A stretch of DNA of 27,298 nucleotides from Prevotella sp. (GCA_017442765.1 JAFRZC010000024.1:1-27298); one strand, 5' to 3'; counted from the stretch's first letter, positions 7,121 to 16,877 are shown. A program made the numbers and translations. Notes: generated by a model from the sequence alone, not told the origin.

Positions 7121-7900
7121 GTGAAAAAAGCATATTATACATTGCTTGTATCGTTGGTTCTTTGCATGGCTTGTGAGTTCAAGCTGAAGCCCAACGAGGA
7201 GGAAGAGCAGTCGGCGCGCATCGAGGTGCAGCGTTACGACCGCCTGGAGAGTCGTTATCTGACAACGGGCGACTTCTCTGCCTTGCAGCAGATGAACACC
7301 GACTATCCGATGGAGACGCGGATGCTGATAGAAGACATGATGAAGCTGGGCGAGGTGAGCGACCCTGAGATCAACAGTAAGTTCCTCCGTTTCTTCCAAG
7401 ATACCCTCCTACAGACCATCATCATGGATGCCGAGGCCGAGTTTGCCAACATGAAAGACATCAACCGCGACCTTGACAAGGCCGTCGCACAACTGGAGAA
7501 ACTCTTGCCGGGCATCAAGATTCCCGTTTTCTATACGCAGATAGGAGCTTTGAACCAGAGCATTGTCGTGGGCGACCAGATGGTCGGCATCTCCCTCGAC
7601 AAGTATCTTGGCAGCGACTACCAGCCCTATCAGTGCTATTACTCAGAGGATCAGCGCAAGTCGATGGCCCGTCAGTTTATCGTTCCCGATGCCATCTCGT
7701 TCTATCTGCTCAGCCTTTATCCGCTGCAAAACTATGAAGAAACCACGCAAGAAGAGCGCGATATGCACATGGGGCGCATCATGTGGGTGACCAACAAAGC
7801 CTTGGGTCGCCAGTTCTTCAAGACCCCCTTCACCGCAAAAGTCGAGCAATACATGCGGCAGCACCCCAAGACCTCCATCAAGAGCCTCCTGACCGATTAG
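7121..7900 (+). CDS. GldB-like lipoprotein
   Basis: This 259-residue protein has a lipoprotein signal (LLVSLVLCMAC, lipidated Cys at about 18), then IEVQRYDRLESRY, DYPMETRMLI and FQDTLLQTIIMDAE. A central block follows with IPVFYTQIGALNQSIVVGDQMVGISLDKYLG. The order resembles GldB-related lipoproteins of Bacteroidetes, which have a fold of unknown catalytic role. GldB is needed for gliding in Flavobacterium, but relatives are widespread in non-gliding Bacteroidales, so the name implies no motility here. The start is GTG at 7121, directly before a canonical signal peptide; no ATG suits. It has its own promoter. Family assignment is from recalled sequence pattern only. Confidence 0.68.
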   Translation: MKKAYYTLLVSLVLCMACEFKLKPNEEEEQSARIEVQRYDRLESRYLTTGDFSALQQMNTDYPMETRMLIEDMMKLGEVSDPEINSKFLRFFQDTLLQTIIMDAEAEFANMKDINRDLDKAVAQLEKLLPGIKIPVFYTQIGALNQSIVVGDQMVGISLDKYLGSDYQPYQCYYSEDQRKSMARQFIVPDAISFYLLSLYPLQNYEETTQEERDMHMGRIMWVTNKALGRQFFKTPFTAKVEQYMRQHPKTSIKSLLTD

Positions 7901-8098
7901 GCCGTATTTACTCAATACCTACTTTACTTTTTCAAGAAAGAAAAATTTTCTTTTAGATGCTCCTTATTTTATAGAACCTTTTCGTCTAAAAGTTGAAAGG
8001 GATTAGTCATCTGTCTGAAATGCCTATAAATTGCGGTTGCGTGTTGTTTTTCGAAAGAGTAAGTCTCCTCCCATTTTCTTGAATAACAGATATGACTT
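7901..8098. other. Convergent intergenic region
   Basis: No gene is seen in these 198 bp between two converging genes. The only structure noted is an AT-rich dyad AAAGAAAAATTTTCTTT at 7937-7953, which ends in a short T run and could act as a weak terminator for the GldB-like gene. Confidence 0.4.
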
Positions 8099-9010
8099 TT
8101 ATCCGGCTTGTTGGCCTTGGCAGATGTTGTGGGTGCGGAGGTAGTTGTTGAGGAGGTTGGTGAACTCGTGATTCTTGAGTCCCCAGCGGGGGGCGAGGAG
8201 AAGTTCATCGGGCGACTGGGAGACAAAACGCTCTAAAACTAAATCTTTTCTTAATCGTTGTATATGTCTGGCTATGAGACGGATATACTCTTCTGCGGTA
8301 TAGACGTGGAAGGGCTGCTCGGCATATTGCAGGGCGAGGCGTGTGCCCCGGATGATCTGCATCTGGTGAATCTTCAGGATGTCTAACGGGAGGGCGGAGA
8401 TGAGGGGTGCCTGGCGCAGGCTCTCGGTCTCGTCCTCGCCTGGCAGGCCGAGGATGATGTGGCCGCCGCAACGGATGCCGCGCTCGTGGGTACGGACGAC
8501 GGTCTCACGGGCTTGCTGGAAGGTATGCCCTCGGTTGATGCGTCGTAGGGTCTCGTCGTTGGCCGACTCGATGCCGTATTCGACGAGTACGAAGCAACGA
8601 CGGCTGAGCAGGGCGAGGTAGTCGAGCAGCTTGTCGCTGACGCAGTCGGGACGTGTGCCGATGACGATGCCGACGACATCCTCCGTGGCGAGTGCCTCTT
8701 CGTAAAGGGCTTGGAGTGTGGCAAGCGGGGCGTAGGTGTTCGTGTAGGCCTGAAAATAGGCCAGGTATTTCATGTCGGGGTATTTGCGGGCGAAGAAGCG
8801 TTTTCCTTCCTCCAACTGTTGGCGGATGCTTTGCCGTGGATTGCAGTAGGAAGGGTTAAACGTGCGGTTGTCGCAATAGACGCAGCCGCCCGTGCCGATG
8901 CGCCCGTCGCGGTTAGGACAGGAGAAACCGGCATCGACCGAGAGCTTTTGCACGCGGAAGGGAAACTGCCGTCGCAGCCATGTGCCGAAGTCGTTGTAGC
9001 GTTGTTCCAT
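8099..9010 (-). CDS. TIGR01212 family (YhcC-like) radical SAM protein
   Basis: This 303-residue protein starts MEQRYNDFGTWLRRQF. It has the family's radical SAM cluster motif in FSCPNRDGRIGTGGCVYCDN, where the Cys spacing is longer than the standard CxxxCxxC, as is usual for this family. AYFQAYTNTYAP, VIGTRPDC, EYGIESAND and GGHIILGLPGE follow. The substrate is not known to me; related proteins are Elp3/HemN-like radical SAM enzymes. The frame stays open 69 codons upstream of 9010, but that stretch runs through the promoter and array C and is unrelated to the family, so I place the start at the internal ATG. It is divergent from the atp operon. Confidence 0.9.
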   Translation of the reverse strand: MEQRYNDFGTWLRRQFPFRVQKLSVDAGFSCPNRDGRIGTGGCVYCDNRTFNPSYCNPRQSIRQQLEEGKRFFARKYPDMKYLAYFQAYTNTYAPLATLQALYEEALATEDVVGIVIGTRPDCVSDKLLDYLALLSRRCFVLVEYGIESANDETLRRINRGHTFQQARETVVRTHERGIRCGGHIILGLPGEDETESLRQAPLISALPLDILKIHQMQIIRGTRLALQYAEQPFHVYTAEEYIRLIARHIQRLRKDLVLERFVSQSPDELLLAPRWGLKNHEFTNLLNNYLRTHNICQGQQAG

Positions 9011-9039
9011 TCTCAGTGACAAAGCGCGAATTACGCCTG

Positions 9040-9070
9040 CAAAGATAGTGAAAAAGACTTGAAGGACGAA
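9040..9070 (-). promoter_or_regulatory. Promoter of the radical SAM gene
   Basis: On the minus strand TATCTTTG lies at 9040-9047, with a TTCG (one mismatch to TTTG) 19 bp upstream at 9067-9070. Array C begins only about 12 bp beyond the -33 element. Confidence 0.65.
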
Positions 9071-9082
9071 GTGTTTGCGAGA

Positions 9083-9184
9083 CAAAAGCTTACCTTTCGG
9101 TGAAAATTCCCTAGGGAATTTTGGCTGAAAGACGGTCTTTTGGAATAAATTCCCTAGGGAATTTTGTGCGAAAGGCGGTCTTTC
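9083..9184. repeat. Phased dyad array C: five cores, 21.5-bp period
   Basis: Core centres are at about 9091, 9112.5, 9134, 9155.5 and 9177. Cores 2 and 4 contain the perfect palindrome AAATTCCCTAGGGAATTT; the first extends to 20 bp. Core 3 is AAAGACGGTCTTT and core 5 is GAAAGGCGGTCTTTC (one mismatch pair). Core 1 (AAAGCTTACCTTT) is weaker. A sixth degenerate unit, GAAGGACGAAGTGTTTG, at 9061-9077 is in phase and overlaps the radical SAM promoter. The architecture is that of arrays A and B, but the centre of two cores is a different sequence. Confidence 0.85.
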
Positions 9185-9284
9185 GGAACAGGTGTGTTTT
9201 GCTTTTCCGTTGCACATCGGGGCTAATTCTGTGTAGAAAAATAGTGCCCGATGATAGTATTTCAGAATTTATCGCTGAAAATCT

Positions 9285-9314
9285 TTTGTGTTCGGGAAAA
9301 AGTTTGTACCTTTG
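9285..9314 (+). promoter_or_regulatory. Promoter of the ATP synthase operon
   Basis: TTTG (9285-9288), 18 bp and TACCTTTG (9307-9314) match the consensus. The spacer carries TTCGGGAAAAAG, also found in the rpsP promoter. The leader is about 90 nt and AT-rich near the atpD start. Confidence 0.8.
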
Positions 9315-9404
9315 CACGCGTTAGCAAAATGCTTGCAGAAGAATTAGCGTTCAGCTACTCTGGCAGATCAAAAATATCTTGAAATAACTTTAAATTTATT
9401 ATAG

Positions 9405-10963
<1,559 letters not shown>

Positions 10964-10965
<2 letters not shown>

Positions 10966-11221
10966 GTTAAGACTGAAGATTGTTTCACCTGAGCGGGTTG
11001 AGTTTGACGGCGAGGTAGAGCGCGTGCTCGTGCCCGGAACACTCGGCAGCTTCGAGATACTGACCGACCATGCCCCCATCATCTCCTCGCTGGAGAAAGG
11101 ACGTGTGGAGTATGTCACGGCCGAGGGCCGGAATGAGCTCGTGATACTCGGCGGCTTCGTCGAAGTGAAAAAGAACGAGGTGAGCCTTTGTGTGGAAGTG
11201 TCGGAGGAGACAGAAAAATGA
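10964..11221 (+). CDS. atpC: ATP synthase F1 subunit epsilon (short form)
   Basis: This 85-residue protein matches only the N-terminal beta-sandwich of the epsilon subunit (LRLKIVSPERVEFDGEVE, VPGTLGSFEILTDHAPIISSLEKG). It ends before the C-terminal helical hairpin that in E. coli (about 138 residues in total) can lock the rotor. The stop follows a normal frame and overlaps the next start, so the short length is native and is common in Bacteroidetes. The subunit links gamma to the c-ring; inhibition by the extended epsilon tail should be absent. Confidence 0.95.
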
Positions 11222-11637
11222 AAGCAGAAGAAATAGGAAAGATAAGCAGGCGATATGCCCGGCAGGAACTGTTGCTGACAGTAGCGGTTTTCCTGATTGT
11301 GCTGAGCGTGGCGCGTGTGTGCTACATGGACAACCTGATTGTTCCCGCCATCGTGAGCGCGGTATTCTCGCTTGTGCTGAGCGCGACCGAGGCATGGATG
11401 TGGGGGAGAGTGGCCAAGCGGTCGCCAGAGTCGCTGACAACCTTTTACTCGGCGGCATCGGGCTTCCGGCTTTTGTTTGCGCTTGCCACGATGTTTGTCT
11501 ATTATCTGGTGGTGGGGCGCGATGCAATGCTCGTGTTCTTCATCGTCTTCATGATTTTCTATGTCATCCTGCTGCTTCACACCTCGGTCTTCTTTGCTCG
11601 CGTGTCGAGTCGTTCACGAGAGGATGAGCAAATGTAG
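11218..11637 (+). CDS. Membrane protein in the AtpI/AtpZ position of the atp operon
   Basis: This 139-residue protein has about four hydrophobic segments: ELLLTVAVFLIVLSVA, IVPAIVSAVFSLVLSA, GFRLLFALATMFVYYLVV and AMLVFFIVFMIFYVILLLH. The N- and C-terminal tails are charged. I do not recognise a motif. Its place between atpC and atpB, four-helix topology and size suggest a counterpart of AtpI (UncI), which assists c-ring assembly, but this is inference from position. The start is the ATG at 11218, whose ATGA overlaps the atpC stop, so translation is probably coupled. An in-frame ATG ten codons earlier lies within atpC and is less likely. Confidence 0.85.
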   Translation: MKAEEIGKISRRYARQELLLTVAVFLIVLSVARVCYMDNLIVPAIVSAVFSLVLSATEAWMWGRVAKRSPESLTTFYSAASGFRLLFALATMFVYYLVVGRDAMLVFFIVFMIFYVILLLHTSVFFARVSSRSREDEQM

Positions 11638-11659
11638 GTTACACATTATTATTTATATA

Positions 11660-12706
11660 ATGAAACAAGTAAAGTCAATTGTATTCTTGTTGCTGGTTGT
11701 GCTCTTGCCGGTGCAGACATTCGGTAGCGAGGCGGAAAGCAAGGAACTCGATATTCCCGAGATTGTGCTTGAGCATCTGGCCGATGCCTACGAGTGGCAT
11801 ATCGCGACCTATCAAGGTAAGCATATCAGCGTTCCGCTGCCTGTCATCATCCGCAGCAAGGAGACGGGGCAATGGCATTTCTGCACGGCGCACAGCCTGC
11901 CCGACGGGTTCTTCCTCAATGAGGAGGCACACGGGAAGATTTATGAGCGGCTGGCCGACGGTACGACGGTTCGCCCGCTGGACCTGAGCATCACAAAGAC
12001 CGTCGCCCAGATATGGATAGTGGTCATCGTGCTGGCCGTAGTGTTCCTCTCCTGTGCCCGCTGGTACAGGAACCGCGACGAGAAGAGCGAGGCACCCAAG
12101 GGATTTGTCGGTATGATGGAGATGCTCGTCATGTATATTCACGACGACCTGATCCGCCCGTCGGTAGGCGAGAAGCACTATAAGCAGTATGCACCCTATC
12201 TGCTGACGGTGTTCTTCTTTATTCTCACGGCCAACCTCATCGGACTTATCCCCGTCTTCCCCGCCGGCGCGAACGTGACGGGAAACATCAACATCACGTT
12301 CTTCCTGGCTCTGTGTACGATGCTGGCCATCAACATCTTTGCCAACAAGGAGTATTGGAAGGAGATTTTCTGGCCCGACGTGCCGGTTTTCCTAAAAGCC
12401 TATCCGGCACCGGTGATGCCGATTATAGAGCTGTTCGGTGTCTTTACAAAGCCGTTCGCGCTGATGATTCGTCTCTTTGCCAACATGATGGCAGGCCACG
12501 CCGTGATACTTTCGTTCACGTGTGTCATCTTCCTCGGCTGGTCGATGGGTGTCGGCTTCGGATTGGGATTAAATGCGTTCAGCATTATCATGCTGCTGTT
12601 CATGAACCTGCTGGAGGTCTTGGTGGCTTTTGTCCAGGCATATGTGTTCACCATGCTGAGTGCCGTTTTCATCGGCCTGGCGCACAAAAGCCATCACGAG
12701 GAGTAA
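11660..12706 (+). CDS. atpB: ATP synthase Fo subunit a, with periplasmic N-terminal extension
   Basis: This 348-residue subunit provides the proton half-channels against the c-ring. The essential stator arginine is visible in MIRLFANMMAGHA (Arg271), and the last helices include LLEVLVAFVQAYVFTMLSAVFIGLA. The protein is about 80 residues longer than E. coli subunit a. A cleavable signal (KSIVFLLLVVLLPVQTFGSEA) and about 95 soluble residues precede the first conserved membrane helix. Such extensions are seen in other Bacteroidetes. The frame is open 33 codons upstream of 11660 inside the previous gene; I chose the ATG that opens the signal peptide. Confidence 0.95.
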   Translation: MKQVKSIVFLLLVVLLPVQTFGSEAESKELDIPEIVLEHLADAYEWHIATYQGKHISVPLPVIIRSKETGQWHFCTAHSLPDGFFLNEEAHGKIYERLADGTTVRPLDLSITKTVAQIWIVVIVLAVVFLSCARWYRNRDEKSEAPKGFVGMMEMLVMYIHDDLIRPSVGEKHYKQYAPYLLTVFFFILTANLIGLIPVFPAGANVTGNINITFFLALCTMLAINIFANKEYWKEIFWPDVPVFLKAYPAPVMPIIELFGVFTKPFALMIRLFANMMAGHAVILSFTCVIFLGWSMGVGFGLGLNAFSIIMLLFMNLLEVLVAFVQAYVFTMLSAVFIGLAHKSHHEE

Positions 12707-12756
12707 AATGATAAACAAATAAAAACAATAAAAATATTAATAATTAAAACAATTAA

Positions 12757-13005
<249 letters not shown>

Positions 13006-13027
13006 AAGCATTTTTCAGAGATAGCAA

Positions 13028-13549
13028 ATGGATTTCAGTAAATTGCCATCAATTCTGACCCCCGACATCGGACTCTTGTTCTGGATGCTCCTGGCGTTTC
13101 TCGTGGTCTTTTTTATCCTTGCGAAATATGGCTTCCCCGCAATTGTCAACATGGTTGACAGTCGCAAGAAGTACATAGACGAAAGTCTGCGCAAGGCACA
13201 CGAGGCTTCAGAACGGCTTGAGAACATCAAGCAGGAGGGCGAGGCCATTCTTCAGGAGGCTCGCGAGAAGCAGGCTGCCATGCTGAAGGAGGCTGCCGAA
13301 ACCCGGGGTGTCATCGTGGAGAAGGCTCAGGAGCAGGCGCGCCAAGAGAGTGCCCGCCTGCTAAGCGATGCCAAGGCCGAGATAGAGGCGGAGAAACAGA
13401 ATGCCATCCGCGACATCCGCGCCCAGGTGGCTGAACTCAGTGTTCAGATTGCCGAGAAGGTTCTTCGCGAGAAACTTGGTTCGTCTGAGAGTCAGATGAA
13501 GATGATCGACAAATTGCTGGATGAGGTTTCTTCTGAGGAAAAGGAGTAG
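13028..13549 (+). CDS. atpF: ATP synthase Fo subunit b
   Basis: This 173-residue peripheral stalk subunit has one N-terminal membrane helix (IGLLFWMLLAFLVVFFILAKYGFP, about residues 14-37). A long charged coiled coil (EASERLENIKQEGEAIL onward) continues to the C-terminus and contacts delta. It starts 22 bp after atpE and is followed by atpH 6 bp later. Length and layout are normal for the family. Confidence 0.96.
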   Translation: MDFSKLPSILTPDIGLLFWMLLAFLVVFFILAKYGFPAIVNMVDSRKKYIDESLRKAHEASERLENIKQEGEAILQEAREKQAAMLKEAAETRGVIVEKAQEQARQESARLLSDAKAEIEAEKQNAIRDIRAQVAELSVQIAEKVLREKLGSSESQMKMIDKLLDEVSSEEKE

Positions 13550-13555
13550 GAGTTT

Positions 13556-14089
13556 ATGGATATAGGTGTGATTTCTGTCCGCTATGCAAGGGCACTCCTC
13601 AAGAGTGCGACGGCTTCCCATATGGAAGACCGTGTGTACGAGGAGATGCAGACACTCTCCACGAGTTACCTTGAGGTGTCCGAGCTGCGGCGTACGATAG
13701 CCAATCCGATGCTCTCCCGCGACAAAAAAGAAACGTTGCTGCTGACGGCATGTGGCGGTTCGTGCGACCTGACAAAACGTTTTCTGTCGCTTGTCCTCGA
13801 TGAGGGCAGGGCAGAGGTGTTGCAGTTCATGGCCGCGTCCTATGTCACGCTCTATCGCAAGCAGAAGAATCTCATTCGCGGAAAACTGACCACTGCCGTG
13901 CCGGTGTCGGCTGAGACCGAGCAAAAAATGCGGCAGATGGTGGAAAGCAAGACACAGGGTACTGTGGAGTTTCAGACAGAGGTCAACCCCGACATCATCG
14001 GCGGCTTTGTCCTCGAGTATGACACTTACAGGATGGATGCGAGTGTGAAAGCCAAACTTAATACCATCTTGGCAGAATTGAAGAAGTAA
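13556..14089 (+). CDS. atpH: ATP synthase F1 subunit delta
   Basis: This 177-residue subunit joins the b stalk to the top of F1. It starts MDIGVISVRYARALLKSA, the usual N-terminal pattern, with ANPMLSRDKKETLL in the middle. The C-terminal half has TTAVPVSAETEQKMRQMVE and PDIIGGFVLEYDTYRMDASVKAKL, which matches the conserved delta signature. It lies 6 bp after atpF and 17 bp before atpA. Confidence 0.95.
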   Translation: MDIGVISVRYARALLKSATASHMEDRVYEEMQTLSTSYLEVSELRRTIANPMLSRDKKETLLLTACGGSCDLTKRFLSLVLDEGRAEVLQFMAASYVTLYRKQKNLIRGKLTTAVPVSAETEQKMRQMVESKTQGTVEFQTEVNPDIIGGFVLEYDTYRMDASVKAKLNTILAELKK

Positions 14090-14106
14090 AATTGTAAATA
14101 AGAATT

Positions 14107-15690
14107 ATGTCAGATAAAATAAAACCAAGCGAAGTCAGTGAAGTGCTGCTTCAACAGTTGCAAGGCATAGGCGACAGTGCGAAGTTCGACGAGGTGGGTA
14201 CCGTGCTTACTGTGAGCGACGGTGTCGCACGTATCTACGGACTTCGTCACGCCGAGGCAAACGAGCTGCTTGAGTTCGAGAACGGCACAATGGCCATTGT
14301 GATGAACTTGGAGGAGGACAATGTCGGCTGTATTCTTCTTGGTCCTACGGCAGGCATCAAGGAGGGTCAGGTTGTCAAGCGTACCCATCGCATTGCCTCT
14401 ATCCGTGTCAACGACAATATGCTCGGGCGCGTCATCAATCCGCTCGGTCAGGCCATTGACGGCAAAGGCGACATCGATCTCAGCGAGGCATTCGAGATGC
14501 CGCTCGACCGCAAGGCACCGGGCGTCATCTACCGTCAACCCGTGAAGGAGCCGTTGCAGACAGGCTTGAAGGCTGTTGACTCGATGATTCCCATCGGTCG
14601 TGGCCAGCGTGAGCTCATCATCGGCGACCGTCAGACGGGCAAGACCGCCATCGCCGTCGATACCATCATCAACCAAAAAAGTTTCTACGAGGCAGGCAAG
14701 CCCGTCTATTGCATCTATGTTGCCATCGGACAAAAGGCCTCTACCGTGGCAGCTCTTGTGCAGAACCTGAAGGAGCACGGCGCACTGCCTTACACGATTG
14801 TTGTCAGTGCAACGGCTGCCGATCCCGCTGCCATGCAATACTATGCCCCGTTTGCCGGAGCCGCCATCGGAGAATACTTCCGCGACCGAGGTCATGCCGC
14901 GCTCGTGGTGTATGACGATCTCTCGAAGCAGGCTGTAGCCTATCGCGAGGTGTCGCTCATTCTCCGCCGTCCCTCCGGTCGTGAGGCCTATCCCGGCGAT
15001 GTGTTCTATCTGCATTCCCGTCTTCTTGAGCGTGCCGCAAAGATCAACGAGCAGCAGGAAGTGGCTGAGCAGATGAACGACCTGCCCGAATGTCTGAGGG
15101 GACATGTCCGTGGTGGCGGCTCGCTCACCGCGCTTCCTATCATCGAGACACAGGCAGGCGACGTGTCGGCCTATATCCCGACGAACGTTATTTCCATCAC
15201 CGACGGTCAGATCTATCTGGAGAGCGACCTCTTCAATCAGGGATTCCGTCCCGCCATCAATGTCGGTATTTCCGTCAGTCATGTGGGTGGCTCGGCACAG
15301 ATCAAGTCGATGAAAAAGGTGGCCGGTACGCTGAAGATTGACATGGCACAGTATCGTGAGCTTGAGGCATTCTCGAAGTTCTCGTCAGATATGGATCCCG
15401 TGACGGCGATGACTATCGACCGCGGTCGCAAGAACAACCAGTTGCTCATCCAGCCACAGTACAGCCCCATGCCCGTAGGCGAACAGATTGCCGTACTCTA
15501 TTGCGGTATCAACGGCCTGATGCGCGAGGTGCCTGTGGAGAAGGTGCGCGAGTGTCAGGATGCTTTTCTCGAGAAGATGCGCTCTACACGTCCCGAGATT
15601 CTTGACACGCTTGCCGCAGGTAAGATTGATGACGAGCTGACCGACGGTATCAAGGCTGTCATGGCTGATATTGCCTCAACCTATAAATAA
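14107..15690 (+). CDS. atpA: ATP synthase F1 subunit alpha
   Basis: This 527-residue non-catalytic nucleotide-binding subunit of the F1 hexamer has the Walker A motif GDRQTGKT at about 173-180. It is followed by [55 protein letters not shown] and the [18 protein letters not shown] loop. The stator-side arginine segment [14 protein letters not shown], which supplies the arginine finger region, is partly altered: many bacteria have VSRVGG where this has VSHVGG, so the residue pair should be compared with close relatives. Otherwise it is complete and normal in length. It is followed 6 bp later by atpG. Confidence 0.97.
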   Translation: MSDKIKPSEVSEVLLQQLQGIGDSAKFDEVGTVLTVSDGVARIYGLRHAEANELLEFENGTMAIVMNLEEDNVGCILLGPTAGIKEGQVVKRTHRIASIRVNDNMLGRVINPLGQAIDGKGDIDLSEAFEMPLDRKAPGVIYRQPVKEPLQTGLKAVDSMIPIGRGQRELIIGDRQTGKTAIAVDTIINQKSFYEAGKPVYCIYVAIGQKASTVAALVQNLKEHGALPYTIVVSATAADPAAMQYYAPFAGAAIGEYFRDRGHAALVVYDDLSKQAVAYREVSLILRRPSGREAYPGDVFYLHSRLLERAAKINEQQEVAEQMNDLPECLRGHVRGGGSLTALPIIETQAGDVSAYIPTNVISITDGQIYLESDLFNQGFRPAINVGISVSHVGGSAQIKSMKKVAGTLKIDMAQYRELEAFSKFSSDMDPVTAMTIDRGRKNNQLLIQPQYSPMPVGEQIAVLYCGINGLMREVPVEKVRECQDAFLEKMRSTRPEILDTLAAGKIDDELTDGIKAVMADIASTYK

Positions 15691-15696
15691 GCAACC

Positions 15697-16668
15697 ATGC
15701 CCAGTCTGAAAGAGATAAAAGGCCGCATAGCCAGTGTCAACTCCACGCGCAAGATTACCAGTGCGATGAAGATGGTGGCTTCGTCGAAGCTCCACCATGC
15801 ACAGGTGATGATTGAGAACATGCTCCCGTATGAGTCCATGCTTGAGCATATTCTCAAATCGTTCCTTGCTGCCGAGGCCGAGGCGCAAACCATCTATGAT
15901 CAGGAGCGTCCTGTTCATCGTGTCGCCCTCGTTGTCTATGCCTCGAACAGTAGCCTGTGCGGTGGCTTCAATGCCAATGTGCTTAGGCTGATGCAGCAGG
16001 TGGTTGCCGAATACGAGCATCTCGGGCGTGGGAATGTTGTTGTCTATCCCATCGGACGGAAGGTGGCAGAGAAGGTAAGCAAGCTCGGCCTCCCGTCAGG
16101 CGGCGATTTCACGGCATTGGCCGACAAGCCGAACGTACAAGACTGTATTGCACTGGCCGGGGAACTTGGCGAGAAGTTCATGCAAGGCGACATCGACCGT
16201 GTGGAGATGATATATCATCACTTTAAGAGCGCCGGGTCGCAGATCCTTACCCGTAAGACCTTCCTTCCCATTGATATTTCGGAGGAACTTGCCGCCGACA
16301 AGGAGCGCGACCTTACTTCCAATGTCGCTACCGCCAAAGCACAGGAGTATCTGAAGAAACGGAGAGAGGAGAAGGGGGAGAGGAGAGAAGTCGAGGCCGC
16401 CAAACCGTTGAATGACAATTTTCTTGTCGAGCCTGATATGGACACCGTGCTCTCGAAACTCATCCCGAAGCTGGCTCACTTGATGCTCTACACTGCCCTC
16501 TTAGACAGTGTGGCCTCGGAACATGCCGCGCGCATGGTGGCCATGCAGACCGCGACCGACAATGCCGACGAGCTGCTTAGACAACTCAATTTGCAATACA
16601 ACAAGAGCCGTCAGCAGGCCATCACCAACGAGTTGCTCGACATTGTCGGTGGCAGTGTGAACAACTGA
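15697..16668 (+). CDS. atpG: ATP synthase F1 subunit gamma, with internal insertion
   Basis: This 323-residue central shaft has both conserved ends: MPSLKEIKGRIASVNSTRKIT...MKMVASSKL at the start and ASEHAARMVAMQTATDNADELL...YNKSRQQAITNELLDIVGG at the end. It is about 35 residues longer than the E. coli protein. Most of the excess is a charged stretch around residues 208-238 (AQEYLKKRREEKGERREVEA), encoded by a nearly pure purine run at about 16359-16391. It is the last gene of the operon, followed by a terminator. Confidence 0.96.
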   Translation: MPSLKEIKGRIASVNSTRKITSAMKMVASSKLHHAQVMIENMLPYESMLEHILKSFLAAEAEAQTIYDQERPVHRVALVVYASNSSLCGGFNANVLRLMQQVVAEYEHLGRGNVVVYPIGRKVAEKVSKLGLPSGGDFTALADKPNVQDCIALAGELGEKFMQGDIDRVEMIYHHFKSAGSQILTRKTFLPIDISEELAADKERDLTSNVATAKAQEYLKKRREEKGERREVEAAKPLNDNFLVEPDMDTVLSKLIPKLAHLMLYTALLDSVASEHAARMVAMQTATDNADELLRQLNLQYNKSRQQAITNELLDIVGGSVNN

Positions 16669-16706
16669 TGAACACGGATAAGCACGGACAAATGCGGAAA
16701 GCAGGA

Positions 16707-16728
16707 ACGCGGCGTTCCGCGTGGTTTT
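16707..16728 (+). terminator. Terminator of the ATP synthase operon
   Basis: ACGCGG pairs with CCGCGT around the loop CGTT and is followed by GGTTTT, 39 bp after the atpG stop. Confidence 0.75.
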
Positions 16729-16754
16729 GCTGACCCTGTGCTGAGTAATGATAG

Positions 16755-16860
16755 CGTAAAGCTTTATATGTCACGAAAAAATTTCGTGAAAATTTCTTCC
16801 CAAAGACCATCTTTTGAAGGAAATTTCCATGAGATTTTTTTGTGAGCGATCGGCTTTTCG
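16755..16860. repeat. Possible degenerate phased dyad array D
   Basis: Dyads AAAGCTTT, TTTCGTGAAA (inside a larger CACGAAAAAATTTCGTG), AAAGACCATCTTT, a weak AAAT...ATTT and CGATCG have centres about 20-25 bp apart (16761.5, 16786.5, 16808, 16829, 16849.5). The AAAGACC core resembles the central unit of arrays A-C. Spacing is looser, so the assignment is tentative. Confidence 0.4.
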
Positions 16861-16877
16861 AAATGGAGGGGGAGTCT

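Noticed and set aside
9103..9122. Rho-independent terminator at the CCCTAGGG palindrome
   Set aside because: A 20-bp palindrome without a loop is a poor RNA hairpin, and it lies upstream of both divergent genes, not downstream of one.
9011..9217. 69-codon N-terminal extension of the radical SAM protein
   Set aside because: The open frame passes through its own promoter and array C; the family starts at MEQRYNDFG and the extra residues have no likeness to it.
11561..11659. Longer atpB start inside the preceding gene
   Set aside because: The ATG at 11660 opens a standard signal peptide; the extra residues lack conservation features.
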